Shown here: positions 25,788 to 32,886 of the stretch, piece after piece
Numbering within the stretch: position 1 is the first letter of the stretch
Layout of the letters: each line of letters starts with the position of its first letter
Assembly (NCBI GenBank): GCA_031259965.1
Contig: JAIRKT010000096.1
Location: 1 to 35,274, forward strand
DNA: 35,274 nt
Source: Christensenellaceae bacterium
GTDB lineage: Bacteria > Bacillota > Clostridia > Christensenellales > DTU072
Reading direction: 5' to 3'
Program-made: the position numbers and the translations under genes
The notes under the pieces: generated by a model
Seen by the model: the letters and a program-made list of their open reading frames with translations, nothing else
Database searches by the model: none
Told to the model about the DNA's origin: nothing

Positions 25788-26717
25788 TTAAATAAATACG
25801 TTACTCATGAAATTTGTATTAAAAAGATTTACAAAATATGATATGAAATACTCATTATCATCGATAATGTATCTTACAATTAATTCGTGTGATATATAAC
25901 CAGAATAGCAGTCAACGTCCCAATATAAATACAAATACACCGATTCAGTTGGTTGGAAATTAATATTAAGACTATTTTCGCCATTTATGTTCAAATTTTG
26001 TAGGTAGTTATTACTCAAGGTATGAACCAACATTTTAATATTTTCTAGTGGAGTTCCATCAGGATTTTCAAGTGAAATCAATTTTTGGTTTGATTCAAGA
26101 CTTATGAATGGTTTTGAATACTGACGTTTAAAATATTTATCAAACTGATAACCATATGTTGTTTTTGGAGGAGTCCAATTAGGGTCAATAATTCCATAAT
26201 CGCGTCTATCATATATCGTGATATTAACTGGTAGGCTTATTTCTTGATAATTTAACAAAAGGTCAATAGTGGTTATTTTAAAAATGTCAAACTCTTCATC
26301 TCCGAGTAATGCTATATCAAAATAGATGTGGACAACGTAAAAATCAGGATTTTCTGAGGATATTGGATCATAAAATCCTCGACTACAATCGGAATATTGG
26401 GCTTTATAGCTTAAACGATTAGTATCCGACGTCACATTTTTAACGCTGCAGGCTAATTCGGCTTGTCCAGGCGAACTCTCAACTGGAATTGGTAGTATTA
26501 AGCCTCTACGCGGTATAAAAGGCGACAAAAGAAATTGGCCAGTTGCAGCCGAAGAAATCGGTATAAACTCTAGTGGATTTTCAGTTGGTGGAATTATAGT
26601 ATCTTCATCGCTCTCATTATTATCATTATTATCATTGTTGCAACTTAGCATAATCGATGCAAGAAGTGATAGTATAATAATAGTTAGAGCGATTGTAATT
26701 GTTAATTTTTGTTTCAT
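25788..26717 (-). CDS. Lipoprotein 1 of a three-paralogue array
   Basis: A 309-residue lipoprotein precursor. The signal ends in LLASIMLSC with the lipid-attached Cys26, followed by an Asn/Asp-rich linker (NNDNNDNNESDEDT) that would hold the domain away from the membrane. The mature part looks all-beta and shares with its two neighbours the blocks LPIPV, SxTNRLSY, VNITIYDRRDY, GTPLENIK, NGENSLNI and WDVDCYSGYIS. No known family is recognised. GGAG precedes the ATG. It lies 26 bp upstream of adaptor A, so it is probably co-transcribed with the transporter, and its body is the most diverged of the three copies. Partner, substrate or scaffold roles are all possible. Confidence 0.7.
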   Translation of the reverse strand: MKQKLTITIALTIIILSLLASIMLSCNNDNNDNNESDEDTIIPPTENPLEFIPISSAATGQFLLSPFIPRRGLILPIPVESSPGQAELACSVKNVTSDTNRLSYKAQYSDCSRGFYDPISSENPDFYVVHIYFDIALLGDEEFDIFKITTIDLLLNYQEISLPVNITIYDRRDYGIIDPNWTPPKTTYGYQFDKYFKRQYSKPFISLESNQKLISLENPDGTPLENIKMLVHTLSNNYLQNLNINGENSLNINFQPTESVYLYLYWDVDCYSGYISHELIVRYIIDDNEYFISYFVNLFNTNFMSNVFI

Positions 26718-26857
26718 TTTGTTTTAACTCCAGTTAAATTTGATATATTCTCCGAACATTTTAATATAGTTTTAAGTTAGTGAAATTTGTTTAGTGAAAT
26801 TTTCAGAACACTTTATTAGAATAACATATTTAGTATGCAAGACTAATTGGTGTTATG
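26718..26857 (-). repeat. Duplicated intergenic segment, copy 1
   Basis: This 140-bp spacer between lipoproteins 1 and 2 closely matches the spacer at 27827-27973, with small insertions and substitutions. The two copies share the ATG-proximal TTTTAACTCCAGTTAAATTTG (plus-strand view, abridged) and the block TCAGAACACTTTATTAGAAT. With the gene between them they form a tandem duplication of about 1.1 kb. No clear promoter or terminator is seen in either copy. Confidence 0.85.
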
Positions 26858-27826
26858 TTAACTTTTATCAGTATTTGTTTTGATTTCAACGAGCAAATAT
26901 TGCATATTACTTGGTTTGCGATATTCTATAAAATAAGTATTATAATATTCATAATCATCGACCATGCATTTTATAATTAATTCACGACTAATATATCCAG
27001 AATAGGTGTCAACGTCCCAACTAAAATACATGGACATATACTGAACAGTTTGATAATAGATATTAAGGCTATTTTCACCATTCAAGTTTAAGTATGACTC
27101 CAAACTAGTATTTGGATTGCGTGTTCTAATTTTAATATCTTTTAATGGCGATCCATCTAGATTTTGAATTGAAATCAATTTTTCTTTTTGATTAAAGTGG
27201 ATGGCTGTAGTTGGCATATTGCTTAGAGTTGAATTTTCATCTAGTTTATGACTAAATGTATAAGGGGAAGAAGACCAATTTGTATTAGGAATTTCATAAT
27301 CGCGTCTATCGAATATTGCAATGTTAACTGGTATGTTTATTTTTTGATAATTTAATATAAGATTAACACTTGTAATTTCGAAAAAGTCAAATTCTTCATC
27401 TCCAATTAATGTGATTCTAAAATAAACGTGGAGAATAACAAAATCACTAATTGCAGTAATAATATAACCACCGCCACTGGTGGGCGTTGACGGATCAAAA
27501 ATTCCCATTTCAAAGTGACCTTTCTGGTATTCAACTTCATAATTTAATCGATTGGTGTTAGATTCTACATTTTCAATAAGACAGTCTAACTCGAATTGGG
27601 TTGTATGATTTAAAACTGGAATCGGAAGCGTGATTTCTCTTGTTGGATTTGATGGTGATAGAAACAACTGACTGTTTGCGGCTAAAGAAACTGGGTAAAA
27701 CAGCAATGATTCTTCAGCTGGTGGTATTCTGTTTTCCTTACTATCATCATCATTATCATTGTTGCAACTTAGCATAATTGATGCAAGAAGTGATAATAGA
27801 ACGATTGCAATTGATTTTTGTTTCAT
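26858..27826 (-). CDS. Lipoprotein 2, chimeric paralogue
   Basis: A 322-residue lipoprotein with lipobox LLASIMLSC (Cys21). From Met1 to CNNDN the sequence follows lipoprotein 1; from DDDSKENRIPPAEESLLFYPVS on it follows lipoprotein 3, with high identity across the whole mature domain and the same C-terminus (NMQYLLVEIKTNTDKS). The upstream spacer is also lipoprotein-1-like. The gene is therefore a hybrid with its junction in the Asn/Asp linker. The mature domain shares VNIAIFDRRDY and WDVDTYSGYISREL with the other copies. GGAG lies before the ATG. No function is known. Confidence 0.72.
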   Translation of the reverse strand: MKQKSIAIVLLSLLASIMLSCNNDNDDDSKENRIPPAEESLLFYPVSLAANSQLFLSPSNPTREITLPIPVLNHTTQFELDCLIENVESNTNRLNYEVEYQKGHFEMGIFDPSTPTSGGGYIITAISDFVILHVYFRITLIGDEEFDFFEITSVNLILNYQKINIPVNIAIFDRRDYEIPNTNWSSSPYTFSHKLDENSTLSNMPTTAIHFNQKEKLISIQNLDGSPLKDIKIRTRNPNTSLESYLNLNGENSLNIYYQTVQYMSMYFSWDVDTYSGYISRELIIKCMVDDYEYYNTYFIEYRKPSNMQYLLVEIKTNTDKS

Positions 27827-27973
27827 TCTGTTTTAACTCCAGTTAAATTTGAATATATTCTCCGAACATTTTAATACAATTTTAACTTTGTTAAATTTGT
27901 TTAGATTTAGAGAAATTTTCAGAACACTTTATTAGAATAACATATTTAGTATGCAAGACTAATTAGTGTTATG
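27827..27973 (-). repeat. Duplicated intergenic segment, copy 2
   Basis: This 147-bp spacer between lipoproteins 2 and 3 is the second copy of the segment at 26718-26857. Differences are scattered, so the duplication is not brand new. It continues without a break into near-identical 3' coding sequence of both flanking genes. Confidence 0.85.
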
Positions 27974-28954
27974 TTAACTTTTATCAGTATTTGTTTTGAT
28001 TTCAACGAGTAAATATTGCATATTACTTGGATTGCGATATTCTATAAAATACGTATCATAATATTCATAATCATTGACCATGCGTTTTACAATTATTTCT
28101 CGACTAATATATCCAGAATAGGTATCGATGTCCCAACTAAAATATATAATCATAAACTGAGCAGTTTGATAATTGATATTAAGACTATTTTCACCATTTA
28201 AGTTTAAATATGACACAGAGCCAACATTTAGATTTTGTATTTTAATTTCGATATCTTTTAATGGCGAGCCATCAAGATTTTGTATTGAAATTAAATTTTC
28301 TTTTTTGTAAAAGTGTAGATCTGTAGTTGGCATCTGTATTTGACTAGAATTTTTACTTATTCTATGACTAATTGTGTCGGGATAAGAAAACCAATTTGTA
28401 TTAGAAATTTCATAATCACGTCTGTCAAATATAATGATATTAACAGGTATGTTTATTTTTTGATAATTTAATAAAAGATTAACACTTGCAATTTCGAAAA
28501 AATCAAATTCATCATCTCCAATTAATGTAATTCTAAAATAAACATGAAGAATAACAAAATCACTTATCGCAGTACTAATATAAACCCCACCATCATCGGA
28601 GGGTGTTGAAGGATCAAAATTTCCCCTTTCAAAGTAGCCATTCTGGTATTCTACTTCATAACTTAATCGATTGGTGTTAGATTCTACATTTTCGATATGG
28701 CAGTCTAACTCTTGGGTTGTATAATTTAGAACTGGAATAGGAAGAGTAATTTCTCTAGTAGGGATTGATGGTGATAGAAGCAACTGGCTATTTGCGGCTA
28801 AAGAAACTGGGTAAAATAGCAATGATTCTTCAGCTGGTGGTATTCTGTTTTTCTTACTATCATCGTCATTTTCATTGGTGTTGCAGCTCTGCAAAACAGA
28901 CAAAAGTAATACAAGCGCAATAATTGATATAATTATTAAATGATTTTTTTTCAA
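27974..28954 (-). CDS. Lipoprotein 3, first gene of the lipoprotein-transporter unit
   Basis: A 326-residue lipoprotein precursor starting with TTG at 28954 behind AGGAG. The signal is MKKNHLIIISIIALVLLLSV and the lipobox LLSVLQSC (Cys24), unlike the signals of copies 1 and 2. After an Asn/Asp linker the mature domain is nearly the same as that of copy 2 (RIPPAEESLLFYPVSLAANS and onward), with VNIIIFDRRDY and WDIDTYSGYISREI. It has a strong promoter at 29138-29166 with a leader of about 177 bases. No family is recognised. Being first in the transcription unit and present in three versions, this protein is likely needed in quantity or variety at the cell surface. Confidence 0.72.
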   Translation of the reverse strand: MKKNHLIIISIIALVLLLSVLQSCNTNENDDDSKKNRIPPAEESLLFYPVSLAANSQLLLSPSIPTREITLPIPVLNYTTQELDCHIENVESNTNRLSYEVEYQNGYFERGNFDPSTPSDDGGVYISTAISDFVILHVYFRITLIGDDEFDFFEIASVNLLLNYQKINIPVNIIIFDRRDYEISNTNWFSYPDTISHRISKNSSQIQMPTTDLHFYKKENLISIQNLDGSPLKDIEIKIQNLNVGSVSYLNLNGENSLNINYQTAQFMIIYFSWDIDTYSGYISREIIVKRMVNDYEYYDTYFIEYRNPSNMQYLLVEIKTNTDKS

Positions 28955-29137
28955 AATAGTTTAAACTCCTATTTATTTGAAGAAAGGCATTTTAGTTTAA
29001 TAATTTAAACTTAAAATTACACAAGATTCGAAATAATAATCGTAGTATTGTGATAAACATATCACTGAACATTAAACTTAATCAGAAATTAACTTTGACA
29101 GAATTTAATATGATAATAAATTGAAATAACTATGTTA

Positions 29138-29166
29138 ATTTTAGCAGATTATATTAAAAATGTCAA
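29138..29166 (-). promoter_or_regulatory. Promoter of the lipoprotein-transporter unit
   Basis: On the minus strand TTGACA (29166-29161) and TAAAAT (29143-29138) are exactly 17 bp apart. The start near 29131 gives a leader of about 177 bases before lipoprotein 3. The leader holds two small hairpins, GTGATA-TGTT-TATCAC and AGTTTAA-ATTA-TTAAACT. No operator is recognised. Confidence 0.75.
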
Positions 29167-29225
29167 TAGTTAATTTCTGTAAAGAATGTACTAAATACGC
29201 TTAAAAAAACGCATATCAACTCAAA

Positions 29226-30038
29226 TTAGTTACTTACTTTCACTGCATTAAAAGCAAGATTGTCGTATGGAGCAGTAGAGTTTAACTCTAGTTCACTTAA
29301 AATTACGTATCTATGTAATTTCCAATCAGTAATGCTCCTTGAATAGGTCAACACATTTTTAGTTATCTCATTTTCGTGGCTTTCCTCATGATTTGAAATA
29401 TCAGCATAAACTGGTGTTCGATATTCTACAATATATTGTTTTGTTTCAAGTGCTATATAAAATGCGTAGATGCCTTCTGGAACTTGTTTTTCAAGAGTTA
29501 TAGTGCCGGTTTGTCCTTTTTTTATTGTTTTAGATATATTTGTTCCAATGCCAAATGCAACTTTTGCTTTTGCTGCTATATTAAGAGTGTCTGAGATAAG
29601 ATCAAAGCCATCTACGCCTGCTTCATATGCATATGACGTTGAGTACCCAATAGAATATGTAGAGGTTAATTCACTAGTATAAGTGAAGGTTAATGTGTCA
29701 GTTGGATTATGATATGCGCGTATGATTTCCTTTACATTTGTCAGTATTGTAAAGTTTGATCTGTAAAGTTTGAGCTCATATTCATAACCATTCTCAGCAA
29801 ATGTTTTGACAGCTATAGGCTTGTAAGAAGAATCCCTGAGGTTTTCATAAGTCAGGACTTTTTGTGCAGCTTGGACTATTTTTTTAGCAGTATCTATAAG
29901 TTGTTTAATAATATCCGACAGTATTGATGCCTCTGCTTTATAGGGTTTTACATTTAAAAAAGCCATAATAGTCATCATTGATATCAATATTAATACTAAA
30001 AAAGCGATTAAAAGTTTTTTAAAAATAATTGTTTTCAT
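29226..30038 (-). CDS. Secreted protein, paralogue of the upstream gene
   Basis: A 270-residue protein with a typical signal peptide (basic MKTIIFKK, hydrophobic core to about 28, probable cleavage near AEAS at about 37). An amphipathic helix (about 40-62) follows, then a Ser/Thr/Tyr-rich stretch of alternating polar residues (about 116-140, TSELTSTYSIGYSTSYAY), an Ala/Gly-rich segment (152-168) and VPEGIYAFYIALETKQYIVEY (186-206). The last block has a counterpart in the neighbouring protein (VPLGHYSIWVSIPVTEYIIDVY). The alternating Ser/Thr pattern recalls membrane-inserting hairpins of aerolysin/ETX-type toxins, but the match is only by feel and no family is claimed. AAGGAGA precedes the ATG, 13 bp after the upstream gene. 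Confidence 0.6.
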   Translation of the reverse strand: MKTIIFKKLLIAFLVLILISMMTIMAFLNVKPYKAEASILSDIIKQLIDTAKKIVQAAQKVLTYENLRDSSYKPIAVKTFAENGYEYELKLYRSNFTILTNVKEIIRAYHNPTDTLTFTYTSELTSTYSIGYSTSYAYEAGVDGFDLISDTLNIAAKAKVAFGIGTNISKTIKKGQTGTITLEKQVPEGIYAFYIALETKQYIVEYRTPVYADISNHEESHENEITKNVLTYSRSITDWKLHRYVILSELELNSTAPYDNLAFNAVKVSN

Positions 30039-30051
30039 GAAAAGTCTCCTT

Positions 30052-30831
30052 TTAATTTTTAATAAGTTCTAGAAATGGGACTACAGTATCTTCTACTGTG
30101 TAAAAATGTTGTCCAGACAGAGTTGTGTTCTTTGTTGTTTGATATGTCTGCAATATATAAGCATCTATAAACTCCGTGCCTTTACCATTTTTTTTGGTTA
30201 TAAGTGTTAGTTTAAGTTCAGAATCGTACACATCAATAATATATTCTGTTACAGGTATTGAAACCCATATGGAATAATGTCCAAGAGGGACGTCTTGGCC
30301 AGAAACAATATAACCTACACTTATTGTACTGCTTATTTCAAGACTAGTAGTATAAGTTGATTGTTTTTCTATGGTAGCCAAAGCACTCAAGTAAAAAAGT
30401 TTTAAACTAGCGCTAGCTCCTTCTAATAGGGTTTGTTCAACATCGACTTTAAGGCTTTCGTTAAGAATTAAAGTTGGACCGCCAGAAAAATATTTACTTG
30501 TAATACCTATGCCTACAGTCACTTGCTGTAATTGTTGTTTTACATTTTTTTTTCTGGATTTGTGGATTGCTATATATTTGGGTGATTTATAATAATCGAT
30601 ATCTAAATCATAAGTTTCTTTTTTTCCATCTGGAAAATATTCGTAGGCTCCGATGAAATCATAGCTTGAATATTTAGATATCACCAAAGTATTAGGATCA
30701 AATTCAGAATTGTCAGCATCAGCTTGCGTTGTGTGATTTGTTACAATCAAAAAAGGCAGTATTACTGAAACAAAAGCGATTAGCAAACCCATTGAAAAAA
30801 ACTTCAAAATTGTATTTCTTAGGATTTTCAT
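30052..30831 (-). CDS. Secreted protein, first of a paralogous pair
   Basis: A 259-residue protein with a signal peptide (MKILRNTILKFF, then a hydrophobic core to about 31, cleavage probably near TQADA at about 40). It is rich in Tyr, Lys, Ser and Thr. A block EISSTISVGYIVSGQDVPLGHYSIWVSI (split about residues 165-192) corresponds in order and spacing to the Ser/Gly-rich strand and VPEGIYAFYI block of the next gene, so the two are distant paralogues. GGAGG lies before the ATG and a near-consensus promoter before that. The pair has its own promoter but points into the lipoprotein operon without a clear terminator between. No known family is recognised. Confidence 0.6.
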   Translation of the reverse strand: MKILRNTILKFFSMGLLIAFVSVILPFLIVTNHTTQADADNSEFDPNTLVISKYSSYDFIGAYEYFPDGKKETYDLDIDYYKSPKYIAIHKSRKKNVKQQLQQVTVGIGITSKYFSGGPTLILNESLKVDVEQTLLEGASASLKLFYLSALATIEKQSTYTTSLEISSTISVGYIVSGQDVPLGHYSIWVSIPVTEYIIDVYDSELKLTLITKKNGKGTEFIDAYILQTYQTTKNTTLSGQHFYTVEDTVVPFLELIKN

Positions 30832-30864
30832 AAGTGCCTCCAGAGAGTTAAATTATTTGCATAT

Positions 30865-30894
30865 AGCATAACATATTCAGGATAAGGATGTCAA
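30865..30894 (-). promoter_or_regulatory. Promoter of the secreted-protein pair
   Basis: On the minus strand a perfect TTGACA (30894-30889) and TATGCT (30870-30865) are 18 bp apart, about 35 bases before the ATG at 30831. A run of 17 A residues (30915-30931) lies just upstream and could act as an AT-rich UP-like element or simply be a slippage-prone tract. Confidence 0.65.
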
Positions 30895-31091
30895 GTATAT
30901 TTGTAATACTATGGAAAAAAAAAAAAAAAAACGGCGAACTTAGTGAAAATCATTTACAAATCAATTTAAAATCAATTGATACTCTAAAAATCGCACTAGA
31001 AATTATTAAAAATTTACTCAAAATTAGATAAAACTACAAAAATAGTTTGTAAAGAAGTGATAAAACTTATAAAATGAGTTGTTGAAATGAA

Positions 31092-32018
31092 TTATGTCAT
31101 TCTACTTTCAATTTCGGCTACAGGGTTATAATAATCTTCTCGTAGTCTGAAGTCACTAACTGCTGCTTCAATTAAGATTGCTATATTACGGCCTGGTATA
31201 ATTGGAATTATGTATTTGGGGATTTCTTCCCCTAAGAGGTTTTCAGAATATCTATGGCTGCTCGTTCTCGCATAATCCTTAAATGAGTCCCAGTCTTCAA
31301 TTTCAATTATGACTTGTACACGTTTTCGTTTTAAAATTGAACCTATTCCGTAAACAGCACGGATATTTATTATGCCTAACCCTCTAACTTCCATCATGTC
31401 TGCTGTAATTGCAGGGGAAGTGCCATAGAGCACGCCATTCACATTTTTTATATCAACTACATCATCTGAAACTAATCTATTGCCGCGATGGACTAATTCA
31501 AGAGCAGTTTCACTTTTGCCGATTCCGCTTCTTCCTTTTATAAGTACACCAATTCCAAAGACTTCTATAAGTATGCCATGAACTGAATCTGTTGGAGCTA
31601 ATAAATCATTTAGATAAATAAATAGATCGTGTATTAAAAGGGGTGTATTTTTTTTAGAGGAAAACACAGGAATATCATATTTCTGGGCATTTTTTAGTAA
31701 AACCTGAGGAACTTTTATTCCTCTTGAAACAATAATACAGGGCACATATTTAGAACAAAGCCATTCAATTCGCTCATTGGCAATATCTGGATCTAGTGAT
31801 TTGAGATATGTAATTTCAGTTCTACCGAAGACTTGTATTCGACTTCTTGAAAAATGATCCATCCATCCAGCTAGAATAAAGCTAGGTCGATTAGTTGTGA
31901 CAGATTCAAGTTTTATAAATTCAGAGGAAGGATTGTGAATAAGTTTGCAATCAAATTTAGCAGCAAATTCTGTAATAGAAACTTCGCAATGCTGAATTTC
32001 ATTAGTAGTATTTGACAT
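31092..32018 (-). CDS. hprK: HPr kinase/phosphorylase
   Basis: Phosphorylates and dephosphorylates Ser46 of HPr, the sensor step of carbon catabolite control in Gram-positive bacteria. The 308-residue length is normal. The catalytic domain has His148 in DSVHGILIEVFGIGVLI, the P-loop GRSGIGKS (162-169), the Asp pair in LVSDDVVDI (185-186) and the HprK signature EVRGLGIINIRAVYG. It is the third gene after uvrC and the HAD phosphatase, 55 bp from the latter, with AAGGAG before the ATG. lgt, a frequent neighbour, is not present. Its targets (ptsH, crh, ccpA) are outside the window. Confidence 0.97.
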   Translation of the reverse strand: MSNTTNEIQHCEVSITEFAAKFDCKLIHNPSSEFIKLESVTTNRPSFILAGWMDHFSRSRIQVFGRTEITYLKSLDPDIANERIEWLCSKYVPCIIVSRGIKVPQVLLKNAQKYDIPVFSSKKNTPLLIHDLFIYLNDLLAPTDSVHGILIEVFGIGVLIKGRSGIGKSETALELVHRGNRLVSDDVVDIKNVNGVLYGTSPAITADMMEVRGLGIINIRAVYGIGSILKRKRVQVIIEIEDWDSFKDYARTSSHRYSENLLGEEIPKYIIPIIPGRNIAILIEAAVSDFRLREDYYNPVAEIESRMT

Positions 32019-32073
32019 ATTAAGCTCCTTGAATCGATTTAATATAATTTATGATAAATGAATGTGCATATAA

Positions 32074-32886
32074 TTAATCTAAAAATCCAAATTTTTCTAT
32101 TATACTTCTAACACCATCGGCACAGCTTGGTGGGCAGATAATATTTGCAGCTCGGAATGCTTCTAATGACGCATTTGCAACTGCAACACCAATACCTGCA
32201 TATTCAATCATTGATACATCATTAGCACTATCACCTATGCATATGATTTCATGAGGTGATAAAGAATGTCTGTCAGCCAAATATTTTACGGCCGAACCTT
32301 TACCAGCTTCATTTGAGATGATCTCAACAATCCAAGGTTTGGATGTGTTTATTATCAGTTGATTATCAAACCTGGTTTTTAAAAAATTAATATATGGTTT
32401 AACTTCCTTAGGGTCTGCAATAATTGCCACTTTTAGAGCAGAGATATTGCTTTTTAGAACATAGTCATAAAGGGGAACACCGAGTTCAATGAATTGAGCT
32501 GATATAAATTTTAAATACATACGACTCATATCAGTTATTTCTTTTACAAATATTTTTTCATCTAGATAGAGTTGATGATAAATATTATTGTAATGAAGGT
32601 ATTTAAGGACATTGTGCAAAAGTTCATTTTGCATGGGTCTTTCTAACAGTATCTGGCCAGTAGAAACTTCAGAAATGCGAGCTCCTTGATAAGTGATCAA
32701 ATCGCCTCTTAAACCTAATTCTTTGCAGTATGGCAATGTAGCAGATGTCATGCGTCCAGTTGCTATGACAAACATGCCGCCTGCCGATGTATACTTTGCA
32801 ACTGATGCTCCCAGTTTAGGATCATAAGTTAAATCTGAAGCTAATATAGTATCATCTAAATCGGAAACTATCATTTTATATTTCAT
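32074..32886 (-). CDS. Cof-type HAD-IIB phosphatase
   Basis: A 270-residue member of the Cof/YidA-type haloacid dehalogenase hydrolases, which remove phosphate from sugar phosphates, flavin or PLP-related substrates. Motif I is SDLDDTIL (Asp9/Asp11), motif II IATGRM, motif III the Lys in EAGKGSAVKYL, and motif IV ICIGDSANDVSMI; the C2B cap lies between (about 80-190). The substrate cannot be predicted. Its ATG overlaps the uvrC stop by ATGA, so it is translated with uvrC, while hprK follows after 55 bp. Similar uvrC-HAD-hprK groupings occur in other Clostridia, as far as I recall. Confidence 0.92.
   Translation of the reverse strand: MKYKMIVSDLDDTILASDLTYDPKLGASVAKYTSAGGMFVIATGRMTSATLPYCKELGLRGDLITYQGARISEVSTGQILLERPMQNELLHNVLKYLHYNNIYHQLYLDEKIFVKEITDMSRMYLKFISAQFIELGVPLYDYVLKSNISALKVAIIADPKEVKPYINFLKTRFDNQLIINTSKPWIVEIISNEAGKGSAVKYLADRHSLSPHEIICIGDSANDVSMIEYAGIGVAVANASLEAFRAANIICPPSCADGVRSIIEKFGFLD

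Noticed and set aside
30915-30931. Run of 17 A residues as a terminator for hprK
   Set aside because: On the minus strand it is a T17 run, but no stable hairpin precedes it; sequencing or assembly slippage is equally likely.
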